64,000 bases of DNA from Pseudo-nitzschia pungens. Taxonomy: Eukaryota > Bacillariophyta > Bacillariophyceae > Bacillariales > Bacillariaceae. Below, one piece after another: positions 35,939-46,777 of the stretch. A program made the position numbers and the translations under genes. Position 1 is the stretch's first letter; the number at the start of each line of letters is the position of its first letter. Location of the stretch: contig CM074761.1 of assembly GCA_037355855.1 (NCBI GenBank), forward strand, positions 248,001-312,000. The letters run 5' to 3'. The notes below the pieces were generated by a model. It was not told the DNA's origin, searched no databases, and was given only the letters and a program-made list of their open reading frames with translations.

Positions 35939-38006
35939 TGTGATGGCATTCGGCAACCACATGTCGTTCATGTATTCGATTCCAATTCAATGTTCCACAA
36001 TTCACAAGTTTACCACATAATTTACATATTTTATTGACCCGCAGTGATGGAGAAGTATGTTTTAGTGAAGGCCATATGCAGATAGTAGTGTGTAGAAGAA
36101 CGTATTGCAACGAACACATTAGGAATGAGGTAAACGAATATCAGCAGCTACTTTTCTTCATTGAGCCGAAAGTGCGATCGAAATCAAGAAGTGGGTTGAA
36201 CCACGCTGCCATATCCCAACAAATCAATGAAAGTCCCCACACTAGCCAATATCTAAGTAGGCCACACTCGTCAGTTAGTAACCGTGGCCTCGATGAAAAC
36301 AACCAGATAGAGGCGCTTGCGTGACAAAACTAATTTTCAACTCCACCTTCTTCTTTTTGGATAGCAATTCTACTACCTGTAGTTTCTTTGCCCGTGTTTT
36401 TTTTTTTTTTTCCCTATGAGGAACAAGATATTGACCAAATAGCAGCAGGGGCGTTGAAGCACCAATTCTTCTTACTTTCAAAGTTAAAAGAAGAAAGAAG
36501 AAGATTGTGCAGAAATGGTGCCAACATGTGCAGAAATGGTGCCAACATTCCGTTGTTGATGAGTAACCCAAACATCTTGACAGAAGTACTACTAGTACCT
36601 AGTAGTACTATTACTATTACTATTACTGGTACTACTAGTAGAATTTTCAGACCAGCAGAACAGTTCATAAAATTCAACAACAAGCAACCTGCCTGCTGGT
36701 GGTGTATTGGAACGTGCTGACGACCGAACCAACAAATAGGTTATGATGGCATCTTTGTTAATTGGATTGCATGTAACATTCAGACTGCCTCCTCCAAGTC
36801 CAATGGTTATCAATCTCAAACTGTAGTGCGAGTAGATTGTGGGCTTCCACACCATCATGATAATGTGTCTTCAGTTACTACTACTAGTAGTACGAGTACT
36901 ATTTATGCTCTGATCATCTACGACTCCAGAAGTCTCCATGAAAATTTCACCGTCCCGGAAGCACGCACGGCAAGATCTTACCGGCACCGGTAACCTTAGG
37001 GTAAGAACAATCTATCCACCAGCCTGAAGTTGGGCAGGGTTCTGCAGGCATCATGACGCAAAAGTTTCGCTTGGCGCCTAATAAGTAAACCTTACTTCTT
37101 CGTAAGTCTTAGTGCGTAAGATTACTACGGTTTGAATACGAAGCACAAATACATTGTATTACGTAATTTACTTCTGGTAAGTTAACCCTACAGTACGTCA
37201 CTATGAGTATGTTTGCGGTCTAGAACGAAACGGGAAGGGCTGTAGCAAGCCAAGCATGACTGAAAAGTAACAATGGTTCAGACATGGAATCTTCCTATCT
37301 ATTGGCTTTTTCTGCTTTCCAAAGAATAAGAAGTTTGGAATGGTTGACGTGTCGGGTGTCAACAGGATTCCGAATTCTTTTGTTGAAACAGACAACACAC
37401 CGTACATATACTCCGACTTTACCTACTGGTAGGTATCGTACGGAGCGTTCAACGCTCCAGATCTCCGTACGTATTCTATCATCCCGGAACGAGCGAAGGC
37501 AGTGATTACTGGTACCGTTTTCGAGAAGACGTGACATCATCGGACATCATCCATCAATCATGAAAAATCAACCGAATGAATGAATCTGAATGAATTTAAA
37601 CGGACGCCAAGATGTGACTAAGAAGAATAGAAGTAACTTACGGTAATCTTAAGCTTACAGTAACTTATTTTATTGTTCTATGTTTTCGTATCAGTCACTC
37701 GCTCACCCGATATTTCGTGCCATAAAACTTGTCGAGTGGAGTATCCATCGGATACAATTAAAAATCACGACAACTCGATAGGATTCACAGTCGCAACCCA
37801 AATGGACAAACACAATTGTTGCGGAGATTTAAGCTTCTGTGCTATTCATACGAGTGGAGATCGAAACATACTAGTGGACACAAATCGGAAAAAAAAATAT
37901 CATCATCGAAATCGGTGAACGCAAATCTGAAGAAAAGAAGACTAAAGACGTAATCGGAAAGACGTACAAGTAATCGGAAAGAAGGAAAACCAATTAGATT
38001 TCTACC
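35939..38006. other. 2.1-kb intergenic spacer with ACTAGT and GTAAG palindromes
   Basis: No gene is supported. Notable sequence: a CAGAAATGGTGCCAACATGTG direct duplication (36509-36550), a palindrome-rich AGTACTACTAGTACCTAGTAG segment (about 36585-36640), CAGTTACTACTACTAGTAGTACGAG (36872-36896), and several CTTAC/GTAAG words near 36970-37200 and 37630-37670. Confidence 0.35.
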
Positions 38007-40615
38007 ATGATTATGCTGGTGTCCAGTTCCATGCTGATCAAATCTGCCACGGTGAAGACAACTGCTTCACCCCAGGCGATCGTTGCCATTCGTCGCGGAA
38101 ACACTTGTGCCCGCACCTTTTTCGGGGGAGGAGGGAAGTCCGGTTCTTCGAACGGGGGCAAGACAAACCATCGACACTCGTACCGTTCCTTGTTTTCTTC
38201 CGCACGACGCGATCCTGGCTTGGAAGTCACGAGTGTTGTGTCGGATCCGAAGGAAGTGGAGCCCCCGAGTGGTCTTCCCTCTCGAGCCGAGCAAATCCGT
38301 CGCCTCCAGAAGCCCATTGATGGTAAGTCCTTCGATGTCTTGGTTATTGGAGGAGGTGCTACCGGTGCGGGAATCGCTCTCGATGCTGCCATGAGAGGTC
38401 TCCAGACAGCCTGCATCGAACGCGGGGATTTTGCGTCGGAAACGAGCTCCAGATCGACGAAATTGATTTGGGCAGGGATCAAGTACATGGCGACGGCCAC
38501 TTCCATTCTGTTGTCAAAACAATTATTGACAAGTCCTGTAAAGACGGTGAAAGACTTTTATTCGGAGATGAAGATGGTCTTTCATTGTCACCAAGAACGC
38601 CAATTCATGATGGATAAGCAGCGACATCTGTGCAACTGGGTTCCGATTGCCATGCCATTCACGGAGTGGCACATTTCCCCTCCACCATTCAAGCATCCCC
38701 TCTTTGGGCTTTTTCCCATTTTGGCCCCGCCGGTCTTGAAAATCTACGATTCGCTCTCGTATTTTCAATGCCCTCCAAGTTTTATCATGACGACGAAGAA
38801 GGCGAGAGAGGTGTTCCCTCAACTCGAAGAAAAGGATTTGAAGTACTGCGCTGTCTTCTACGAAGCCCAACACAACGACGCACGGACGAACGTTGCCATT
38901 GCCATGACAGCAGCAGAAAAAGGTGCCGCAATCACCAATTACGTCGAAATGGTGGATACCATCAAGGACCCGTCCACCGGAAAGGTAATTGGCGTGCACG
39001 CGGTCGATCGAATGACCGGAAATACGTTCGAAATTCATGCCAAGCGTGTAATTTTCGCTGGGGGACCCTTTACCGATGGTCTGCGAGAGATGGAAGTAGA
39101 CACCGAAGACCAGAGGGAAAAAATGCCGTCGGCAGTCAGGGGAGCTTCTGGAACCCACATCGTTTTGCCGGGTTACTATTGTCCCCAACGAGGTAAGGGC
39201 ACGCCGAGCGTACCGTTACGATGGATCGAGAATCATCCAGTTTTTGTGTTCTGTAGCGGTGCCTTTGTTTCTCTCGACGAACTAACATCTTCTGTGGCAA
39301 TGGAAACTTGCTCGATTTCATCGTTTCAGATGGGTTTGTTAGATTACAACACAAGCGACGGAAGATTCCTCTTTATGCTTCCATGGGAAGGGCACACATT
39401 GGTCGGTACTACCGATACAAAGGGACCGGTACGTCAATCAACCCAAAGTGATGATTTTGGTGGGACGCGAAGGAGTGACAGAGCAATATTTCAAACGTGA
39501 ATTATTTATCCCCTAACGAATACTTTTTCCTCCGCAACATCCAGGCCGAAACGTCCCCAAGGCCACCAGAGGACGAGATCGAGTGGTTACTGAAAGAATG
39601 CGGAAAGTACCTTACCCCTGACATGAAATTACGTCGTAGCGATGTTCTGAGTGCATGGCGAGGTTGGAGACCGCTCGCTGCCGATCCCCACGCGCCACCC
39701 GGCGCTCCGGTATCGAGAGATCACATCATCTCGGAAAATCCGGACACCGGAGTTATTTTCATCGCGGGTGGAAAGTGGACAACCTGGAGGGAAATGGCCG
39801 AAGAAGTGGTCGATCGTGTGGCCCAAAACGCACCGGGAAGATGCAGGACGCTAGAAACGAAGCTTTTCGGTGGCGAGGGGTACACCAAAAGTTTGTCCAT
39901 CGAACTGATTCAAAAATATGGACTGTCGCAGACTGTCGCTGAGCACCTGGTAAAGTCGTACGGTGGTCGAGCGTGGGAGGTCTGTGAACTGATGGAACCA
40001 ACGGGCAAGAAATGGCCAAAATTCGGACGATTGATAGTGGAAAGCTATCCATACATCGATGCTGACGTTGTGTGGGCTTGCAAAGAATACGCATGTACCA
40101 TCGAAGACGTCCTGAGTCGTCGCACCAGACTCGCCTTTTTGAATAAAGATGCCGCCTTGGACGCTATCCCTGTCATTGCTGACATTATGGAGAAAGAATT
40201 GGGTTGGACACCCGAGGTGAAACAACAACAAATGGAAAACGCAGAAATCTACGTCCAGTCTTACGGAGGAAGACTATCGGACACACACCAAGACAAACTC
40301 AAAGCAGGTGTTTACAAAAACATTGAAGATGTCTTCGTCGCGATTGACAGCAACGAGAATGGTTTTTTGGAAGAGGAGGAAGTTCAGGAGGTTGCAACAA
40401 CTCTCGGATTCAACATGTCCACCAAAGATTTGGAAAAGGCCTTTCATGATATGGATAGAGAGAACAAAGGCAGGGTAACGATACAAGACTTCGTTGATTG
40501 GTGGATGAAATCTTCGAATTCACCCTTTCGCAAGAAGCTTTCAGAAGAACTTGGACTGAAAGCACTTTCACACGAGGACCTCAAAAATATTGGACCCGGA
40601 ACGATGTTTGGGTAG
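38007..40615 (+). CDS. GPD2: Mitochondrial FAD-dependent glycerol-3-phosphate dehydrogenase with C-terminal EF-hands
   Basis: Oxidises glycerol-3-phosphate to dihydroxyacetone phosphate, passing electrons to ubiquinone at the mitochondrial inner membrane. A basic presequence (residues 1-70, with ARTFFGGGG) precedes the FAD site DVLVIGGGATGAGIALDAA (about 110) and the family blocks GDFASETSSRSTKLIWAGIKY and PSAVRGASGTHIVLPGYYCP. Intron 2 is 39429-39544 (CCG|GTACGT … CCAG|GCC). Intron 1 ends at 39329 (TTTCAG|ATGGGTTTG). The obvious donor GTAAGG at 39193 leaves one base too many; removing one C from CCCC (39183-39186) yields YYCPNEMGLLDYNTSDGRF, exactly family-like. A phase-compatible alternative donor GTACCG at 39210 would add six residues. 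The C-terminus has two EF-hands: DSNENGFLEEEE and DRENKGRVTIQD, as in animal GPD2, implying Ca2+ control. Confidence 0.9.
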
Positions 40616-41808
40616 TACGGTCCTTCCTTCTAAATACTCTGAGTTAAACTGATGGATGATGAAAGATTGAAATAAATAATACGTGTAGCTTTGTCTTTAA
40701 AATCCAATGATTCGAAAGTAGAATGATTATCATCGCATATTTGCCTTTGCAGATAACAGATTGTGATCATTTGGTGTAATTTATTGCTGTGAACAGAAAT
40801 TAAGGAAAGGAGATTGGCATGGAAGTGAGCGTTAATAGTCAGCCCTTAGATCCTTGGTGTGCTAGTACCCCTGTGACTTCAGGTATGGTTGCTTTTGTAA
40901 CGGAGCGGGATTCTAATTCTGAAATCTTTTCGCTCGTTTCGATCAAAAACCACACCCGAGCAAGAAACATACTGCGAAATAATTCGTACAAACAAGGAGT
41001 AGCAAGCTCTCACGAAGAGAGACAACGATTACGCGTAAGTCACCAGCCATCTGTGATTTTGTTGAACACCGGCATCAAATAAGCTAAAGAAGTTAGCCAC
41101 AACGATCTAACATCATAATGAAATTCATTCTTTTCAACTGTCCCCGATTTTATGGCCACCTGTCTGCCGGCACTTGAGGGTGTTCAGAATACTATAGTGC
41201 AACAGAGCGAGTACGAGTACATTAAAAGTCAGTTTCAGTTCAGATTTTGCCTGGGTCAACTCGGAACTTCAAAGTGTTGATTCTTGTACGCGTATCGAGA
41301 GGAAAGCATAATAATTACTAGTACTTCGTATTGATATTTCTCAAGACAAAAGATATTAAAAACGTTATTTAAACACGTGTGTAACCTTACTGTTAGAGGT
41401 GATTGAAAAATTTGAGCACGAAAAAAAACTTACGGGTTGACTCGAGGCGATGTTCCGTCAGTTAAGATTACATAGTATAGATTTCGCCGCGGATTGGGTT
41501 GTTCGCTTTCGATAATAGTCGGCATGCAATTTGGAAGTACAAAGTATTTCTCCAAGGGTTTCTTATCGTGTGCTTGCAAGGACAAGTTGGAGTTTCACTA
41601 ACGCTCATCAACAGGTCTTGTATAAATTAAGATCTTACTTGTAGTATGATTTATATCTTCCGTTCTAAAATCGCAAAATCTTCTTCACCGTAGCGGATTA
41701 TATCGGCGATCTCGTCAGAAGAGTTCTCCAATTAGAAGGATTTTTTTTACCTTTCATACAATCTTCGAATAACTCAAGAACAAAAACTCCTCAACTAAGA
41801 AGTCCAAG
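40616..41808. other. 1.2-kb intergenic spacer
   Basis: 3' flank of GPD2 and 5' region of the secreted-protein gene. AT-rich, no gene supported. An 87-codon open stretch at 40819-41082 shows no protein features. Confidence 0.35.
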
Positions 41809-43297
41809 ATGAAGCTATCCTGTCCAAAAAGAGCCCCTCTAATTGTGGTGTTGGTAATTGCAATCAGTGCTGCTGTCACCGTTGGCATCCAGGACAAAGA
41901 GGACACCGAGGACACCCAGCAGGACATCCTGGACACACCCCAGGACACACCCCTGGACACCCAGAATTGCTCGATTGTTCTTCCTGAAATGGCCGAAGTC
42001 ATGGAGATGGCATTCCCAACTTGGAATGTTGACGAGAACAACAACAGGGTCGAGGGCGGGGGCAAATGGAATCCGTATTACCTCACCAAGAGATGGAACG
42101 GTCTTGATCCTGCGCTTGGTGGCTACCCTACCCCTATCGATACTAGATACCCGTTTGAGTTTGCGGCCGCATTTAAGGGTAAGTACCACGTATTATGTGA
42201 AGCATGAACCAGTCCATCTGCAATCGCTTTCGAGTCATCGGGATGTTCTCTCCCCTGCGAGCACCGGGTCGCCCGCATGAAATCACTGGACTCACGTGAA
42301 TCCGTTCCTAACTTTCTTCATACGAACACACAGGACAACCTGGAGCGGGGTCTCCCCACCACTGCCCCGAAGATTCTGACCCAAGCACTCCTGTGCAGTC
42401 CTGCCCCAAGCTAATCACCACTGATGACGACGGGCCATATGGGATCGGGCATGTCCCACCTCACATTTCCCTTGCAGTTGTTCGCAATGCGGTCAGAGAA
42501 TGCGTAGATGAATCCGACTTTGAGACCTGGTTTGATTTTGAATCCGAAACGGCGCCCTGCGATATCTTGCCGTCCGTTTTGGAGATTCTGATTCGCGAAA
42601 AGTATCCTCGTGACCCCGAATCAGGTGAAGTTTCGTATCCCCCTCCGGTCGAAGAAGGATCTTTTGAGTATTTCGAATTGGAATTCCCTAGTCCCCAGGG
42701 ACCGCCTCACTGGTGCACGGATGAGTTCCTGGCATCGGGACAATGGGTAAGTCTCGGATCTTGTCGTGCCACTTTGGTGGCACGTGCTTGATTGATTTTC
42801 TCGAATCATTCCTAACGAAAGTAATTCGACTCTGATCGTCTTTGTTTCTCCAGGTTGATTACTGCCCCTACGTTTTTGAAGGTCCAAATGCCGGAAAGTA
42901 CCGCCACCCGCATCTTGTCCTGGCTGCTGTGATGCAGTACATCGCACACAGTATCAACCCCTATGTCTGCGGTGTAGAGTGGGATGACCGTGGACAGTAT
43001 CCCTTGGTTCCCGACACCTCTATTGCATGGTCAGCAATGGAATCCGAGGATGGTGGTGCCCAGCCTTCCTTGCCCTACGTTTGGCCCGAGGATGGTGGCA
43101 CCAAAATCAAGGACGTTCCGGGATTGGTTTTGTTGGGTTCAGACGATGACGAGCCCGTGACTGCCGATGAGCCTGTGTTGGATGAGCCGACTCCAACGGA
43201 TGATCCCGCTGATAGTGAGTCCGAAACAAGTGATTCTTCCTCAGCTTCTGTTGCCATTGCAACCGCCAGCATTCTGTTGGGACTCGCTTTCACCTAA
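41809..43297 (+). CDS. Secreted, probably GPI-anchored Cys-containing surface protein, three exons
   Basis: Exons 41809-42178, 42334-42746 and 42854-43297 join in frame through GT-AG introns of 155 and 107 nt (G|GTAAGT … ACAG|GA; TGG|GTAAGT … CCAG|GTT), giving 408 residues. Residues 1-26 form a signal peptide (LIVVLVIAISAAVTVG), followed by a short Asp/Thr repeat (EDTQQDILDTPQDTPLDTQ). The body has about nine Cys in motifs such as QNCSIVLPE, HHCPEDSD, HWCTDEFLASGQW and DYCPYVFEG, plus aromatic-rich patches. The C-terminus is an acidic, Pro/Thr-rich stalk, a small-residue site (SDSSSASV) and a terminal hydrophobic tail ending GLAFT. This layout is that of a GPI signal. I do not recognise the ectodomain. 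An extracellular cell-wall or surface role is inference. Confidence 0.8.
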
Positions 43298-43827
43298 ATG
43301 TTTTTCAATGTCACAAGTGATGTGATGGAATTCAAAGCACCATCACAAAGGGGGTTGCAGAATGCAATCTCAATGGATTGTTGCTGGACCAAATTGTCTC
43401 TTCTTTCGACTCATCCACGTACTTGTATGCTCAAAGGTTATTAAGTTTCATTGCCAAAGTTCGAACCTACATTAAGTTTAACAATCAATATGAATCCTTT
43501 CGTTTCCGTTACTGCATTGATTGTACTCCACTTATTGCAAGAGCAAAAGTTTAAGCTTTTGTGCGGGGTAGTGATTCTGTCTCAGATTCGAGATTGCCTC
43601 GTTCCTCGATATACCAATTCCGTCCGAGTATAGTGGTACTCGAGACGCGCCAGCACTAGTGGTAGGGCGAGGAAATACCATCTGTATTGCAATCCAACGG
43701 GAACGATTCCTACACGAATGAATAATAATACCGAAGTAATACGGTAGAAACACGATGGAAATCATGGACCGAGGAACGGCTTCAAACCTCGAACGAAACG
43801 GCCTTCCTCGAATTCCTTTCGAATATC
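43298..43827. other. Convergent spacer
   Basis: A 530-bp 3'-3' spacer between the surface-protein gene (+) and the LYR-ApaG gene (-). No gene or notable repeat is seen. Confidence 0.35.
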
Positions 43828-45336
43828 TCACTTCTCAAACGATTGTAGCCGAAAGGGTTTCACGGTTGCCTGAAACAACCTCGTGTCCTTGTTGCTACCG
43901 ACCTCCTCGGATTTCGATCCCTGGTACGACACCGCCACAACGTCGTCGCCCGACTGGGCCGACCGTGTTTTCGACGGAACCGTCGCCATGTAGAAATGTC
44001 CCTTCATGGTTCCGACCGGGGTGGCCAGATCCGTTCCGCTGACGTATTCGAAGACCTGCCCCGGCTGGAGCACGGGCAATTGTCCCACCGCGCCCGTGTA
44101 GGGAGCATCGACCTCGATGGGTTCCAGCGCAGTACTAGTCGGGCTCCCATCATCATCGGTGTTGTTGTTGTTGGTGGTGGTGTTGTTGTTGTTTTCTTCT
44201 TCCTCGGCAATGTGCCAGTACCGTCCCAGCAACTGAACCGTCGTGTCCTTCGAGACGTTTTCGACCCGGATCCGATAGGCAAATCGATGCTTCGGCTCGA
44301 GGGGCGTGGACGGGGTGGCAAAGGACACCGGGGACACCGTCCCGAGGCACCGGCTGGTGGCCGTGACCCTCACCAGCCCGTCGGGAGTCGTGCACACGGA
44401 CGATTGCTTCCAGAGCGTGTCCTGGTCCCGCATCATCTGGATGGCGCGAACCGCCAGCCCCTGGAGCTCCGTGGCGGTGTGATTGTGCAACAACGACGAC
44501 GAGCGAAAGGCGAACCGCACGGTCTCTCGCAGGTGGTGGGGCGTCGTCCAGCAGGCCCCGCCGGCGTCGACGTTCTTGGCGTCGTCGTGGAACCGAGCCC
44601 CGTTCGTCAGCTCGTCGTACCAATCGTTCAGTTTGGAAAAGCCCGCGGAAGGATCGGCTCCGTTCCAGAGCAAAAACAATCGAATCAGTTCGTTGGTTTG
44701 ATTTTCCATCGTGCACGAGTCTGCTTCGTCGTCGTCGTCGTCGTCGTCGTCGTTATTGTTGTTGTTGTTGTTGTTGTTGTTGTCACTGTTCTCGCCGTTG
44801 TCGTGAAATTGGTACTTTCCCCAATCGGACGCTTGTATATCGTTCTGGAGCAAAATGGTGCCGTCCTCGGCGGGAACGAGATCCTTGCAGGATCGCTGCA
44901 GCATGCGATACAAACGGAGGGTAGTGAGTCGCATCTTGGCCTCTTTCGTGTTTGCATCACGATCGCCACTCGAGCCGGTCGTCATCATTCGATGGGATCG
45001 TCCTCGCATGCTACTAGCTCCCACACCGCCCCAACCAGAAGCCTCGGACCGAGACGACGCAGGTCGCAGAGACGGGAGATTCTTGCGATGCGGAACGCGA
45101 AAGGCGTGGTGCTTTCTGCCGGTGGTGCTGCCGCATCCCGCGGTTTCGAGGCGGGTTTTGCCAGCACGGTCCTCCGAGATGCACGAACCAGTCAATCCGC
45201 TCGACGAAATTGTTCTCGAGGTTGCCATGATTGTTTCCGTTCCATTTCGGTGCCGCACAATACGCCCCGTACCGAAGCGATGCATCATTTTTAGTTTCAT
45301 CACCGATGGAAGTCCATTGCCGCCGCTCGTCAGCAT
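43828..45336 (-). CDS. Fusion of a LYR-motif domain and an ApaG (DUF525) domain
   Basis: 502 residues, single exon. A long basic, Ser/Arg-rich N-terminus (1-130) fits an organelle presequence. Residues 137-150 read LTTLRLYRMLQRSC, the Leu-Tyr-Arg signature of LYR/Complex1_LYR proteins, which bind the Fe-S cluster assembly machinery or acyl carrier protein. The second half of that domain appears after a low-complexity insert, as LRETVRFAFRSSS (269-281) and the helix ELQGLAVRAIQMM. Residues about 320-455 are ApaG: VRVTATSRCLG, RFAYRIRVENVSK, VQLLGRYWHI, PVLQPGQVFEYVSGTDL, PVGTMKGHFYM. Asn/Asp homopolymer inserts interrupt both halves (residues 184-203 and 381-396), encoded by GTC/GTT-type microsatellites on the plus strand (about 44724-44782). 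A role in Fe-S or respiratory-complex assembly is inferred only from the LYR part. Confidence 0.82.
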   Translation of the reverse strand: MLTSGGNGLPSVMKLKMMHRFGTGRIVRHRNGTETIMATSRTISSSGLTGSCISEDRAGKTRLETAGCGSTTGRKHHAFRVPHRKNLPSLRPASSRSEASGWGGVGASSMRGRSHRMMTTGSSGDRDANTKEAKMRLTTLRLYRMLQRSCKDLVPAEDGTILLQNDIQASDWGKYQFHDNGENSDNNNNNNNNNNDDDDDDDDEADSCTMENQTNELIRLFLLWNGADPSAGFSKLNDWYDELTNGARFHDDAKNVDAGGACWTTPHHLRETVRFAFRSSSLLHNHTATELQGLAVRAIQMMRDQDTLWKQSSVCTTPDGLVRVTATSRCLGTVSPVSFATPSTPLEPKHRFAYRIRVENVSKDTTVQLLGRYWHIAEEEENNNNTTTNNNNTDDDGSPTSTALEPIEVDAPYTGAVGQLPVLQPGQVFEYVSGTDLATPVGTMKGHFYMATVPSKTRSAQSGDDVVAVSYQGSKSEEVGSNKDTRLFQATVKPFRLQSFEK

Positions 45337-46459
45337 TTGTGTCTCGTCTCGTTTCGTCTCGTTTCGTCGTTCCGGTGGAGGTCACAAGAAAACAATTACG
45401 TAGTGCTAGGTATTCTTTGATTTCGTTGGTTTCAAGATTCGATTGGCATTCGATTGGCATTCGATGGCACCTCTGGACTGTCGGCACAAGAAAGGATGGA
45501 ATACTAGTGATGATGATCTAGTCCCACCGTATTCGAATTCGAATGAATCGTCCCAAACAGACGGAGCAGTGGTGCTGGCGAACTTACGAAGACGTTCCTA
45601 TTCGGAATGAAAAGATGCAAGAAAGGGTAAATAACGAATGCAATTGCGAGTGAAGAATGATCAAAATGATGCGTTTGATACTACCAGTAAGGCTTACTGA
45701 CTGCTTGTCCTTTTGTGTCATAACCTCATAGCTCATACCACTGATGTTACTGTAACCTTACAACACATCAATCACCATAAACAAAGAATTGAGAATCATC
45801 ACCCATCTTCGGAAGATCGCATCAATCAAAATCAAAATGAGGGATTTTGGGAAAGAAGAACTTTTCAAAATCAATTAAACATACCTTTCATATGTACACG
45901 TACTGTTGAATATATTCACATACGTACCACGAAGGATGAATGAATCGTACGTTGGACATTGGACACGAACATAGACGTTCATATGTATCGGTATCAATGT
46001 AGGTATGTATAGATTCCAACGAAGTTTAATTCCGTAGGTAGGTAGGTAATTAGGATATGTAGATAGGTAGGTATGGGAAATTTTTCAACGTACAACTCCT
46101 AGGGTACATGTACCGTACGTACTCCTATTACGACTACTTCGTACTACGAAGTAAGGTTACAAAGCCTTACTTCGTAGTACCGGTAGTAGTATTATTTTTC
46201 TCGTGCTGTTACGAGTAACTTATGACTTGCACGATCAAACCAAACCAAACGCGAAAAACCAACTCCATCGCAGAAGTTCGACGGGAAGTTGAGACTGAAG
46301 AACCACACAGAGTTTGATAACGACAGTCAGGAGTGGAGAGACCACACGGTGGACCAGTGTCGGATCAATACCAGAAACAAGACGACAATAATCAGTTATC
46401 GGTTATCAGATATCAGTTATCAGTGATCAGTTATCAATAATCCGCACCATCGATCCAGC
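45337..46459. other. Divergent spacer between LYR-ApaG and SelK genes
   Basis: 1.1 kb with no supported gene. It contains GTAGGTAGGTA runs (46036-46075), a long hairpin (annotated) and a block of TATCAGTTATCAG repeats (about 46395-46436) immediately upstream of the SelK start. Confidence 0.4.
46142..46179. repeat. Perfect 15-bp inverted repeat TACTACGAAGTAAGG / CCTTACTTCGTAGTA
   Basis: Arms 46142-46156 and 46165-46179 are exact complements with an 8-nt loop (TTACAAAG). It overlaps a second CTACTTCGTA arm at 46134-46143, so alternative hairpins can form. Confidence 0.85.
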
Positions 46460-46777
46460 ATGGCTTACATCGGACGCGACGGCACCGTCGGTGGCCAAGA
46501 GCAAAAATCGATTCGTCGAAAAATCACGGATTTCTTTGCCGGCATTTTGAATTTCGTGGCCCTGTTCTTTTCGGCGATCACCAATCCCCCGACCGCGATC
46601 GAATCGAGGGGATCCTACGCCCAGCGAAACAACAACAACCCCTACCGAGTGAGCGGTGGCGGCGGTCGCACCCTGGGGCAGGGCGGCGGAAGCGGAAGCA
46701 GAGGATCCAACATTCGGGGCGTGGGCAATCTGCAAGGCGCCGCGAGTGCCAAGATGGGTGGCGGGTGAGGCCGGTAA
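46460..46777 (+). CDS. SELENOK: Selenoprotein K homologue, Sec encoded by in-frame TGA
   Basis: A small ER-membrane selenoprotein linked in animals to ER-associated degradation and palmitoylation complexes. Standard translation stops at TGA 46766-46768, but the next codons are GGC CGG TAA. Read with selenocysteine the protein is 105 residues and ends GGGUGR, matching the invariant GGUGR end of SelK. The rest fits as well: N-terminal MAYIGRDGTV, a single transmembrane helix KITDFFAGILNFVALFFSAI (21-40), then a Gly/Arg/Ser-rich cytosolic tail with RGSNIRGVGN, comparable to the Gly/Pro/Arg-rich SelK tail. Sec is residue 103. A SECIS element should be in the 3' UTR; I could not identify one with confidence by eye. 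Without Sec insertion the product would lack only UGR. Confidence 0.9.

Noticed and set aside
43996..45294. 432-codon plus-strand frame over the LYR-ApaG gene
   Set aside because: Antisense shadow containing Val homopolymers from the Asn/Asp repeats; no conserved content.
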